NCBI GenBank assembly: GCA_001890945.1
Contig: MLAX01000003.1
Location: forward strand, 186,001 to 250,000
DNA from: Alphaproteobacteria bacterium AO1-B
GTDB lineage: Bacteria; Pseudomonadota; Alphaproteobacteria; Rhizobiales; Stappiaceae
DNA length: 64,000 nt
Reading direction: 5' to 3'
The notes beneath the pieces were generated by a model. That model had not been told where the DNA came from, did no database searches, and saw nothing but the letters and a program-made list of their open reading frames with translations. The translations under genes and the position numbers were made by a program. This document shows, in pieces, positions 1 through 9,074 of this stretch; position 1 is the stretch's first letter, and the number at the start of each line of letters is the position of its first letter.

Positions 1-2015
1 GCTGCGTGGCTTTGGTCGGACCCTTTGGCAGCGGTAAAACCAGCTTGCTTGAGGCGATCCTGGCGCGCACGAACAAGGTGGACCGGCAGGGCAAGGTGTC
101 AGACGGAAATACCATTGGTGATGGTTCGGCAGAAGCCAGGGCTCATGGAATGAGCGTGGAGCTGAATTTCGCGGATGTGGAATACCTGGGTGACCGGTTC
201 AATTTCATCGATTGTCCGGGTTCGGTCGAGTTTTTGGGGGAAATGGATAGCGCCTTGTCCGGTGCGGATCTGGCTGTGGTTGTCGCTGAAGACGATGAGC
301 GCAAGGTTCCAGCCTTGCAGCTCATTCTGAAAGCCCTTGAAGCCCGCGCCATCCCGCGGGTTTTGTTTTTGAACAAGATCGACAAGAGCACTCGGCGGGT
401 CCGCGACGTTTTGAACCTGCTGCAACCGGCGTCAAGCGTCCCACTTGTTTTGCGCCAGATACCGATCTGGGAGGACGGTCAGGCCACCGGCTTCATCGAT
501 CTAGCCCTGGAACGGGCGCATGTTTATCACGAGAAGGAGCCGAGCACCGAGATTGACATGTCGGATGAGGACCGTGCGCGCGAACATGAGGCCCGGTTCA
601 CGATGCTGGAGCATCTTGCCGATCACGATGATGATCTGATGGAAGCGCTGCTTGAAGACATTGCGCCGAACCGGGAGACGGTGTTCGCTGATCTCGTTGC
701 GGAAATGCAGGACGGCCTGATTTGTCCGGTTTTCTTCGGCTCTGGCGAACATGGCAACGGTGTCACGCGACTCTTGAAAGCCCTGCGCCATGAGGTGCCG
801 TCGGTTGACCGCCTCAAGGCGCGTCTTCTGGATGCCGCGCCGGAAAGTGCGATCCAGGTGATCAAGACGCTTCACACACAACATGGCGGTAAAGTCTCCG
901 TGGCGCGCGTGTTGAGTGGCGCTCTGGCGGACAATGACAGTCTCTATGTGAATGGAACCACGGAAGCGAAGGTCTCGGGGCTGTTCTCCCTGTTTGGACA
1001 GCAATTGAACAAGATCTCCAAGGCGTCTGAGGGGGACCTCGTCGGCCTGGGGCGTTTGGATGATGTTCAAACCGGTGATGTTCTGAGCCTTCAGGGCAGC
1101 AAACTCCCAGCTCTGGACACTGCGGATACCCGGCAGCCGGTCTTGGCGACAGCGATTGAAGCCGGGCAGCGCAAGGATGAGGTTCGCTTGTCAGCTGCCC
1201 TTTCCAAGCTTGCCGAAGAAGACGGCTCCCTGACAGTCGCACAGAACCAGATAACGGCCGAAACCTTGTTATGCGGGCAGGGAGAGATGCATTTGCGCGT
1301 CGCTCAGGAGCGTTTGTCTGGAAAATACGGGCTGGATGTCGCCGTGCATGCGCCGCATGTGCCTTATTCCGAAACGATCCGTGGCAGCACAACAGCGCGC
1401 GGACGTCACAAGAAGCAGTCCGGTGGTCACGGGCAGTTTGGTGACGTGGTTCTTGAGATTTCGCCACTGCCGAGAGGAGAAGGCATCCAGTTCACCGATC
1501 GTATTACCGGGGGCGTGGTGCCCAAGCAATACATCGCATCGGTGAAGGAAGGTGTTCTGGAAGCACTGGGCCATGGGCCGCTCGGGTTTCCTGTTGTCGA
1601 CCTGTCAGTCTGTCTCGTCGACGGGTCGTATCACTCGGTCGACAGTTCCGATCAGGCGTTCAAGATGGCAGGTATTCTGGCGATCCGGGAAGGCCTGTCC
1701 GACTGCAAGCCCGTTCTGCTGGAGCCTATCCACAAGGTGGTCGTCGCGTGTCCAAGTGATGCGACCGCTAGGATCAATGCCATTGTTTCCGCCAGGCGCG
1801 GGCAGCTGCTTGGATTTGACGCCCGTCCCGGCTGGAGCGGTTGGGATGAGGTTCAGGCGCTGATGCCAGAAGCTGAAATCGGGGATCTGATTGTTGAACT
1901 CCGGTCCGCGACGGCGGGAGTTGCCAGCTATACGGCAGAGTTCGATCATATGGCGGAGCTGTCCGGCAAAGCAGCAGACCAGGCGCTCCAGCGTTCGGGA
2001 AAACAAGCGGCGTAG
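1..2015 (+). CDS. Elongation factor G-like GTPase (EF-G paralogue), 5' truncated by window edge
   Basis: A translational GTPase of EF-G architecture. The P-loop (GPFGSGKTS) lies right at the left edge, followed by the G3 motif DCPG, the G4 motif NKID, and an EF-G domain IV with GRHKKQSGGHGQFGD and GGVVPKQYI in the second half. The frame is open to the left edge. The first possible start, GTG at 6, sits only three codons before the P-loop, so the true start is probably outside the window. The histidine that activates water in EF-G (DTPGH) is a serine here (DCPGSVEF), and the switch I region is diverged. This fits the EF-G2-like paralogues rather than the main fusA. Its role is unknown; it is probably ribosome-associated. 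The family call is firm, the function is not. Confidence 0.85.
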   Translation, partial: CVALVGPFGSGKTSLLEAILARTNKVDRQGKVSDGNTIGDGSAEARAHGMSVELNFADVEYLGDRFNFIDCPGSVEFLGEMDSALSGADLAVVVAEDDERKVPALQLILKALEARAIPRVLFLNKIDKSTRRVRDVLNLLQPASSVPLVLRQIPIWEDGQATGFIDLALERAHVYHEKEPSTEIDMSDEDRAREHEARFTMLEHLADHDDDLMEALLEDIAPNRETVFADLVAEMQDGLICPVFFGSGEHGNGVTRLLKALRHEVPSVDRLKARLLDAAPESAIQVIKTLHTQHGGKVSVARVLSGALADNDSLYVNGTTEAKVSGLFSLFGQQLNKISKASEGDLVGLGRLDDVQTGDVLSLQGSKLPALDTADTRQPVLATAIEAGQRKDEVRLSAALSKLAEEDGSLTVAQNQITAETLLCGQGEMHLRVAQERLSGKYGLDVAVHAPHVPYSETIRGSTTARGRHKKQSGGHGQFGDVVLEISPLPRGEGIQFTDRITGGVVPKQYIASVKEGVLEALGHGPLGFPVVDLSVCLVDGSYHSVDSSDQAFKMAGILAIREGLSDCKPVLLEPIHKVVVACPSDATARINAIVSARRGQLLGFDARPGWSGWDEVQALMPEAEIGDLIVELRSATAGVASYTAEFDHMAELSGKAADQALQRSGKQAA

Positions 2016-2114
2016 TGAGCCGCGCGAGTGCAAAGTGTCGATCTGTCTCATTTGATTGTGTGTCCATTCCCCTACGCTCTAAACGGGATGGTGGACGCAG
2101 AAAGGAGATTGTCG

Positions 2115-2483
2115 ATGCTTGCGATTGAAAAACAGGAAGGGGACCGCGTCTTTGTTCATCTGCGCGGTCCTCTCAATGCTGACTTGATGCAGGCCGGGTT
2201 GGAGGATCTCATTGAAGCCGCAGAGGATCTGACCAACGGCACGATGCTCTATGTCATTGATGATTTCGAATGGCCAACCGCAGGCGCGTTGGCTGTCGAA
2301 TTCAAGATGATGCCAGACCTTCTGAAGCTTCTGGGGAAATTCCGAAAGTGCGCGGTCTTGTGCGATGCAGGCTGGATTCGTAAGGTTGCTGAGATCGAAG
2401 GGATGCTGATCCCGGGGCTTGAGATCAAAAGCTTTGTTTCAAAAGACCGGGAAGCCGCTGAAAATTGGCTGGAACAAGCCTGA
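2115..2483 (+). CDS. STAS/SEC14-like (SpoIIAA-like) domain protein
   Basis: A 122-residue single-domain protein resembling the SpoIIAA-like/STAS fold family (DUF3478 type), with an alternating beta-alpha pattern and the segment DFEWPTAGALAVEFKMM. The frame is open from 2028, but ATG 2115 is preceded by AGGAG at 2103-2107 and starts directly at the domain, so I chose it. Members of this family are small cytosolic proteins without a firmly defined role. It stands about 100 bp after the EF-G-like gene and about 80 bp before msrP, on the same strand, so co-transcription is possible. The protein has no membrane segments or signal peptide. Confidence 0.7.
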   Translation: MLAIEKQEGDRVFVHLRGPLNADLMQAGLEDLIEAAEDLTNGTMLYVIDDFEWPTAGALAVEFKMMPDLLKLLGKFRKCAVLCDAGWIRKVAEIEGMLIPGLEIKSFVSKDREAAENWLEQA

Positions 2484-2564
2484 CACTTGGCATCGGTCAC
2501 TCGGGCGTTATTTGCGTTTGAACACACAATCCGGTCTTTCTTCGTCCAGATTGGGAGTTTGACG

Positions 2565-3527
2565 ATGAATATCTTGACCAAACGCAGCTGGGAATTGCCC
2601 GAGCGCGAAGCGACCCCAGAGCATGTTTTCTTGAATAGACGCCAGATCCTTGCGGGGCTCGCCGGAGGAGGTGCGTTGCTCGGAAGCGGACTTGGGATGA
2701 GGCCGGCCTTTGCCGAGGCAGACCCGAGCGCTGGGCTCTACCCGGTTCCACGCAACGCTGCCTTCACATTGGACCGGCCAGTGACCGATGAAGACGTTGC
2801 GTCGAAGTACAACAATTTCTATGAGTTTGGCTCTCACAAGCAGATTTGGCCGGCGGCCCAGAACCTTGAGATCCGTCCATGGACAGTGATGCTGGACGGC
2901 CTCATCGACAATCCTCAGACGATCGATATTGACGCACTTCTCGCCAAGATGCCTTTGGAGGAACGCCTTTATCGCCATCGGTGTGTTGAGGCTTGGTCCA
3001 TGGCGGTGCCTTGGTCGGGCTTCCCGCTCGCCGAGCTGGTCAAATTGGCGGGGCCGCAAACGGGTGCCAAATACCTTCGGTTTGAAACATTCCTCAATCC
3101 GGAAGTTGCCAGCGGTCAGAAACAATCCTGGTATCCGTGGCCTTATGTTGAAGGCTTGACCCTTGCAGAGGCGACCAATGAACTGGCGTTCATGGCGACC
3201 GGGATTTACGGAAAACCGCTTGCCAAGCAGTTTGGTGCGCCGATCAGGTTGGTAACGCCTTGGAAATACGGATTTAAATGTATCAAATCCGTGGTGCGGA
3301 TCTCATTCACTGACAAGCGTCCAGTGAGCTTCTGGGAAGAAATCCAGCCGAAGGAATACGGGTTTTGGGCGAATGTGAACCCGTCGGTCCCACATCGGCG
3401 CTGGCCCCAGGCAACCGAGAAACTGTTGGGAACCGATCAACGCCGGAACACACTGCTCTACAATGGATACGAGGAGCAAGTCGCGGGTCTTTATAAAGAC
3501 ATGACCGGCGAGCTTCTATTTATGTAA
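2565..3527 (+). CDS. msrP: Protein-methionine-sulfoxide reductase catalytic subunit MsrP (YedY-type molybdoenzyme)
   Basis: A periplasmic molybdopterin enzyme that reduces oxidised methionines in envelope proteins. The 320-residue product carries a twin-arginine signal (NRRQILAG around residue 25, then a hydrophobic stretch ending AFA at about residue 50). It has the conserved Mo-ligand cysteine in YRHRCVEAWSM (Cys140) and the sulfite-oxidase-fold motifs WKYGFKCIKSV and PKEYGFWANVNP. ATG 2565 has a GGGAG box about 8 bp upstream; the longer TTG start at 2487 would bury the Tat signal. The heme membrane partner MsrQ normally lies next to msrP, but no such gene flanks it here, so electron delivery must come from elsewhere. 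Confidence 0.92.
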   Translation: MNILTKRSWELPEREATPEHVFLNRRQILAGLAGGGALLGSGLGMRPAFAEADPSAGLYPVPRNAAFTLDRPVTDEDVASKYNNFYEFGSHKQIWPAAQNLEIRPWTVMLDGLIDNPQTIDIDALLAKMPLEERLYRHRCVEAWSMAVPWSGFPLAELVKLAGPQTGAKYLRFETFLNPEVASGQKQSWYPWPYVEGLTLAEATNELAFMATGIYGKPLAKQFGAPIRLVTPWKYGFKCIKSVVRISFTDKRPVSFWEEIQPKEYGFWANVNPSVPHRRWPQATEKLLGTDQRRNTLLYNGYEEQVAGLYKDMTGELLFM

Positions 3528-3549
3528 AATGGCGTTGCATCTGTTGTTT

Positions 3550-3584
3550 TCGCATCGAGACTATTAACAATAGTCTCGATGCGA
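3550..3584. terminator. Perfect 16-bp inverted repeat after msrP (terminator or operator)
   Basis: The arms 3550-3565 (TCGCATCGAGACTATT) and 3569-3584 are exact reverse complements around a 3-nt AAC loop. No T-run follows on either strand, so it is not a standard intrinsic terminator. It could be a Rho-assisted transcript end, an mRNA-stabilising hairpin for msrP or a dyad operator for the downstream GGDEF-EAL gene. The structure is seen directly; the role is inferred. Confidence 0.5.
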
Positions 3585-3684
3585 GTATGTATTACTGTAT
3601 ATTGAAGTTGTTAGCATTTTTGAAATAGGCTGAGCATCGTTGCTTTTTCTCTAAGTGTGCTTTTGTGCACTCAGAAAGGCTTAG

Positions 3685-6372
3685 ATGGTCGTCGATTGGA
3701 TCGCAAATATTGGCGCTCTTTCGTTGGGCGCGTTGGCGTTCTACTTCTTTGCGCGCCGGGATACCTTGCACGCGCGCCGGTCAGTAAGCGCGGCATTCCT
3801 TGGCGCTTTGTTTGGCCTCCTGTCTGCTTTGGTCGTAATGATGCCCGTTCATTTTGGCGATGGTGCAACGTTCGACACGCGGGCTGCTCCGGCGATCCTT
3901 AGCGGATATTTCCTTGGGCCTTTGGGGGGGATCATCACGGCCAGCATCGCAGGGGCTGCCCGTTATTGGGTCGGTGGCCCATTTGTGATTGGCGGCAGCC
4001 TTAGCCCGTTTTTTTACGCGGCATTCGGTGCCATAGTCGGGGCCTGCTGTCGTCATCGTGATCTCGGCCCAGGTCCCTTGCGGCTTTTGTCCATTGCGGT
4101 TGTTGGTACGCTTTTCGTCCTTCCGTGTTTCTTCATTGATAAAGGCGTTGAGGCGGGGCTCCAGATCCTCGAAAACGCTTGGTACTTGCTGCTAGTTGGA
4201 AACGTGGTCGGTGTGGTCATTCTTGGCCTGATGATCAGCGAGGCCAAGAAATTCTCCGTTGAGCACAAGGCGCTCAAATCCACGCTCTTTCTGACTGATC
4301 TCGCCCGGTCATCTGCTGGAATTGCTGTGTGGCGGTTCGATATGGCTGCCAATCGTCTCACCTGGGACGATGCAATGTTTCGGTTGTTTGATGTCGATCC
4401 CGGGTCTTTCAAAGGCGAGTTTAATGACTGGGAGCGGACCGTTCACCCCGATGACATCGATGCAGCCCGCCGGCAATTCCTGGAGGCCTATGAGAAGAAA
4501 TCCGGGTTCGCCACCGATTTTCGTATCGTCCGCCGGGATGGCAGCGTCCGCTGGTTGGCCGCCCATTGTAATTTTCTTGAAGACGATGCCGGCAACGTTA
4601 CTGAAGCCGTCGGGGTGAATTGGGACATCACAGACAGCAAGGAAATGGCGGACAGTCTCTTTGAAAGAGAAAAGGAAGCACGCCTTCGCTCAGAAGAGCT
4701 GGAAGTCACCTTGGCATCGGTTGTACAGGGTGTCAGTGCGTTTGATAAGGATGGCAGACTGCGCTTTTGCAATGATCGTGCCGGGGATTTTACGGGGCTT
4801 CCGCCAGAAATGCTTGTGCCGGGCACGTCCTACCACGCCTACAACCAGTATCGGCTAGGCGCTTTCGTGACCGGATTTCCAGGAGAGACCACAAAAGCTG
4901 TTCCTGAGAGTGCCCAGCCTACCTCACACATTCGCTCGTTAATCCACCTGTCCAATGGCCGGATTCTGTCTTTTTCCGCAGCTCCAATGCCGGACGGCGG
5001 ATGGGTGGAGACCTATGAAGATGTCACCGAGAAAGTCGTTGCGGATGAGCGCGTCAAAAAAGCCGCTGAAACAGATAACCTGACCGAACTGGCCAATCGA
5101 TTGTCCTTCCGGGAGACTTTGGATCACGTCGTAGAAAATGCCGGGAATGTCGATGGGGTGTCGCCATCGCTGCTGCTCATTGACCTAAACGACTTCAAGG
5201 CAGTGAACGACAGTCATGGCCATGTCGTCGGCGATCGTTTGCTGCAACATGTTGCCAATACCCTGAAAGCGGTCATCGAAGGTGGTGATCTTGCGGCCCG
5301 TTTGGGCGGCGATGAGTTTGCGCTTGTGCTCAAGCCGCGCGCGGAGGAAGACATCCGCGAGATTGCTTCCGGTTTGTGCGCCGCTTTCGACATGCCCGTT
5401 AATCTCGACGGTCTCATGGTTCAGAGCGGACTGAGCGTTGGAGTGGCTATCATTACCGCGGATGGTGCCGGTTCTGAAGAAACACTCTCACGCGCTGATC
5501 TGGCGCTTTATAAGGCCAAGCAGGAGAAAAGATCTGCGTACCGTGTCTTTGACGCTGATATTGCGCGGGAAGATGCGGAGCGGAAGCGAACGAAGAACGC
5601 TCTGATCCGCGTGGTGGAAAATCAGGGTCTTGATGTTTTTTGCCAGCCGATCTTGAACCTGGAAACACATAGGGTTGATCACTTCGAGGCTTTGGTTCGT
5701 TGGCATCAGGGCGAGGCAAGTTATGTCCCCCCGTCAAATTTCATCCCCCTGGCCGAAGAGATTGGCCTGATCGTGAAGGTTGGCGATTTTGTTCTGTCTG
5801 AAGTGTTGCGTTCCCTGGCAACCTGGCCGGACGATTACCGCGCCTGTGTGAATGTCTCGGTTTTGCAGCTTGGCGATGGACGATTTGTCGAACGAGTTCT
5901 TGGCGGTCTAAAAGCAGCTGGAATTTCTCCGCATCGCCTGGAACTGGAGTTGACCGAGAGTGTCTTGATGTCCGCAGGTTCAGCCGCTCATGAGGATCTC
6001 AGAAAATTGCGAGATGCTGGTCTGAACCTGGCCTTGGACGATTTCGGCATCGGCTTCTCGTCATTTGGCTATCTGCAGGAACTGCCATTCAACAAGCTCA
6101 AGATCGACCGCAGGTTCGTTTCGGAAGTCGAAAAAGACGAGGGCAGTGCAGCGATTTTGAGAACGATCGCGGCGCTTGCTGACAATCTGGATATGAAGTC
6201 GACGGCCGAAGGCGTCGAAACGGCTCAGCAGTTGGGCGTGGTGAGAGCTTGCGGATGCCACTACGGTCAAGGCTACTTCATCGGTCAGCCAATCCCGCTT
6301 GAGGATGTGCAACAGGCGTACTTTGAGGTTCCCAAAGTTGCCAAGGCTGCGCTTAGAGTGGGTCGCGTTTAA
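3685..6372 (+). CDS. Membrane GGDEF-EAL protein (5TM sensor-PAS-PAS-GGDEF-EAL)
   Basis: An 895-residue cyclic-di-GMP turnover protein. Residues about 1-190 form several membrane helices of the LytS/YhcK 5TM-receptor type (GYFLGPLGGI, then RYWVGGPF). Two PAS domains follow at about 205-330 and 340-450. The cyclase domain has an intact GGDEF (residues 541-545). The phosphodiesterase domain has EAL (668-670), ELTE, DDFGIGFSS, KIDR and EGVE, so both activities look possible. No RxxD inhibitory site precedes GGDEF (EGGD instead), so product inhibition is not expected. ATG 3685 has AGAAAGG just upstream. The last codons (LRVGRV-stop) fall inside the left terminal repeat of a MITE-like element, so the native C-terminus may have been replaced. 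Confidence 0.9.
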   Translation: MVVDWIANIGALSLGALAFYFFARRDTLHARRSVSAAFLGALFGLLSALVVMMPVHFGDGATFDTRAAPAILSGYFLGPLGGIITASIAGAARYWVGGPFVIGGSLSPFFYAAFGAIVGACCRHRDLGPGPLRLLSIAVVGTLFVLPCFFIDKGVEAGLQILENAWYLLLVGNVVGVVILGLMISEAKKFSVEHKALKSTLFLTDLARSSAGIAVWRFDMAANRLTWDDAMFRLFDVDPGSFKGEFNDWERTVHPDDIDAARRQFLEAYEKKSGFATDFRIVRRDGSVRWLAAHCNFLEDDAGNVTEAVGVNWDITDSKEMADSLFEREKEARLRSEELEVTLASVVQGVSAFDKDGRLRFCNDRAGDFTGLPPEMLVPGTSYHAYNQYRLGAFVTGFPGETTKAVPESAQPTSHIRSLIHLSNGRILSFSAAPMPDGGWVETYEDVTEKVVADERVKKAAETDNLTELANRLSFRETLDHVVENAGNVDGVSPSLLLIDLNDFKAVNDSHGHVVGDRLLQHVANTLKAVIEGGDLAARLGGDEFALVLKPRAEEDIREIASGLCAAFDMPVNLDGLMVQSGLSVGVAIITADGAGSEETLSRADLALYKAKQEKRSAYRVFDADIAREDAERKRTKNALIRVVENQGLDVFCQPILNLETHRVDHFEALVRWHQGEASYVPPSNFIPLAEEIGLIVKVGDFVLSEVLRSLATWPDDYRACVNVSVLQLGDGRFVERVLGGLKAAGISPHRLELELTESVLMSAGSAAHEDLRKLRDAGLNLALDDFGIGFSSFGYLQELPFNKLKIDRRFVSEVEKDEGSAAILRTIAALADNLDMKSTAEGVETAQQLGVVRACGCHYGQGYFIGQPIPLEDVQQAYFEVPKVAKAALRVGRV

Positions 6373-6621
6373 TCGGTTTCATTTGACCGAGACGAATTTT
6401 GTTTCTGGCGAGACGTGGTCCGCGCGGTGGTGCGGGGTACCATAAGCGGACCACAACAAAGCCAGAGGCAAAAATTGTCCGGCCCGAAGGATGAGCTTAC
6501 TGAGCCCATCGGCCGCGTTGCGACGTTTGCCCGGCCAACCAGGCCGCGCTTCACGACGCGCCTTGCCGAATGAACTCAGTAAGCTCATCAAATGAACCCG
6601 ATTAAACGCGACCCGCTCTAA
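6353..6621. mobile_element. MITE-like palindromic element with 34-bp terminal inverted repeats
   Basis: 6353-6386 and 6588-6621 are inverted copies that match at 32 of 34 positions (both contain GGGTCGCGTTTAATCGG). Two further nested dyads lie inside: GTGGTCCGC at 6415-6423 against 6446-6454, and GATGAGCTTACTGAG at 6490-6504 against 6575-6589. No transposase frame is present, so this is a non-autonomous element of about 269 bp. The left repeat supplies the stop codon of the GGDEF-EAL gene. I do not see a clear target-site duplication, so the exact ends are uncertain. No other copy is visible in this window. Confidence 0.65.
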
Positions 6622-6644
6622 CGCTTGAGTACGTTCATGTAGGC

Positions 6645-6674
6645 AAAAAAAAGCCGGGTCTTAAAAGACCCGGC
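6645..6674 (-). terminator. Intrinsic terminator, minus strand
   Basis: The stem GCCGGGTC (6653-6660) pairs with GACCCGGC (6667-6674), and the A8 run at 6645-6652 becomes a U-tract on the minus strand. It lies about 450 bp beyond the lsrB-like stop codon, directly after the candidate small RNA, and most likely ends that RNA. Confidence 0.85.
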
Positions 6675-6775
6675 AGTTTGAATTGATTCACTGTAACCAG
6701 TGGAATCACCTTCCAGAGGGGAACAGCTGGTCGAGGCATCACTGGGAGGAGGACGTGATGCCTGTGTGACCAACA
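6645..6775 (-). ncRNA. Candidate trans-acting small RNA with CCTCCTCCC (anti-SD) loop
   Basis: On the minus strand three features follow one another. First is an 8-bp hairpin (plus-strand arms 6735-6742 and 6755-6762) that displays CCUCCUCCC in its loop (6744-6752), inside a longer imperfect stem (TTGGTC with GACCAG). Next is a second hairpin at 6684-6708 with one bulge. Last is an intrinsic terminator at 6653-6674. A TATAAG box at 6782-6787 would place transcription start near 6775, giving about 130 nt. The shape (exposed anti-Shine-Dalgarno loops, Rho-independent end) resembles the alphaproteobacterial alpha-r14/NfeR1-like and CcsR/cuckoo small RNAs. No convincing coding frame spans it. Exact ends and family are inferred. 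Confidence 0.65.
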
Positions 6776-6781
6776 GTGATG

Positions 6782-6787
6782 CTTATA
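6782..6787 (-). promoter_or_regulatory. Putative -10 element of the candidate small RNA
   Basis: TATAAG on the minus strand, about 7 nt before the first structured base of the RNA. A weak TTGTTT-like -35 lies about 19 nt upstream, so the spacing is not ideal. It is supported mainly by its position. Confidence 0.35.
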
Positions 6788-7126
6788 TGCAGTGCACAAG
6801 CTGCTTAAACAAGAGGCAGTGACGCAGATCTGCTATGCAAATCGCGCAGGGCTTTGACCGTCCATAGATTTGTTAGTTTTCTGAGTGAGTTACAGGCTGA
6901 GGATCACACCAGACACCCGCGCTCGAGCGTCTGTAGGGTGGATGTCTTGTTGCGCATTCAGACCCGGCTGCTCTCAATAAAACTTGGTTCGTAGCCGCAA
7001 TGCTCATCACAACAGCACGGTGCCGAGAGTTGCCCGAACAAACCATACTTACCGAAAGACAGATGCAGGGCCGCCGTTCCGTCTGGTTGCGAGTGTAACC
7101 GATGCTGGTCGCTCGAGGGCTTTCTT
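6788..7126. other. Intergenic stretch without recognised features
   Basis: The 339 bp between the small-RNA promoter and the stop of the lsrB-like gene hold no convincing frame, tRNA or strong hairpin. It may serve as the 3' untranslated region of the LysR gene and upstream control of the small RNA. Confidence 0.4.
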
Positions 7127-8023
7127 TTAGTACACCCAGTTTTGGGCGTTCTTCAGAAGGAATTCCCGGAAAGCCGTGACCCGTGCGGTGTTCTTCAACT
7201 CCGACGGATACACGAAGTAGGTATCGAAGGACGGCACCTTGTCTTCCTGATCTTCAAGCACGGGAACCAAGTTCCGGCCATTGTCGATGATGTAGTCTGG
7301 CAACATCGCAATACCGGCGCCTGTCTGAACAGCGCGCTTGATCGCGATGATGTTGTTGACCTGGAGCACCGATTGCCGCGGTTTGCCATCCACTCGGCCG
7401 GCTGTCACAAGCCAGTTCATGGATCGCAGATAGGCAGGGGCCTGTTCGCCAAAGGTGATGATGCGATGATCATCAATGTCTTCGATCGAAGAAGGCGCGC
7501 CAAAGCGCTGGATATATTCAGGTGACGCAAATACGTGAAAGTGCACGGTGAAGAGTTTGCGTTGTATGAGATCCGGCTGAGTCGGTTGGCGCAACCGGAT
7601 CGCCACATCGGCTTCGCGCATGCTGAGATCGAGCTCGTCGTCGTCGAAAATCAGCTGCAATTCGACATCCGGATAAAGATCCGTGAAGCTTCGGATCCTG
7701 GATGCCAGCCAGGTTGACCCCAATCCAACCGTGGTCGTGACTTTCAAAACGCCAGACGGCTTGTCCTTGCTGTCCTTGAGCCTGGATTGCACGGCCTCCA
7801 GCTTCATCAGGACATCACCGGCAGTGCGATAGAGAAGTTCGCCTTGTTCCGTTAGCAGCAGGCCGCGGGCATGCCGGTGGAACAGGGGAACCCCCAGATC
7901 ATGCTCAAGCGCACTGACCTGACGGCTCACCGCGGATTGGCTCATATGAAGCGTATCGCCCGCATGGGTGAAGCTGCCGGCTTGCGCGGCAGCATGGAAG
8001 ATACGCAATTTGTCCCAATCCAT
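7127..8023 (-). CDS. lsrB: LysR-family regulator, LsrB/VtlR type
   Basis: A 298-residue LysR regulator with an N-terminal winged HTH (MDWDKLRIFHAAAQAGSFTH, then LSQ-like MSQSAVSRQVSALE) and a substrate-binding-like effector domain. The N-terminus and the position next to trxB match LsrB of Sinorhizobium and VtlR of Brucella, regulators of envelope and oxidative stress and of small RNAs. I chose ATG 8023 because the conserved MDWDK start is there and GGGGAA precedes it; the frame extends to 8089. The product has no cysteine at all, so redox sensing through cysteines, as I recall being proposed for rhizobial LsrB, cannot apply. It lies 34 bp downstream of trxB, probably in one operon. Confidence 0.85.
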   Translation of the reverse strand: MDWDKLRIFHAAAQAGSFTHAGDTLHMSQSAVSRQVSALEHDLGVPLFHRHARGLLLTEQGELLYRTAGDVLMKLEAVQSRLKDSKDKPSGVLKVTTTVGLGSTWLASRIRSFTDLYPDVELQLIFDDDELDLSMREADVAIRLRQPTQPDLIQRKLFTVHFHVFASPEYIQRFGAPSSIEDIDDHRIITFGEQAPAYLRSMNWLVTAGRVDGKPRQSVLQVNNIIAIKRAVQTGAGIAMLPDYIIDNGRNLVPVLEDQEDKVPSFDTYFVYPSELKNTARVTAFREFLLKNAQNWVY

Positions 8024-8057
8024 GGCATTCCCCAATCCGTCCAGCCGGGAAACTGCG

Positions 8058-9074
<1,017 letters not shown>

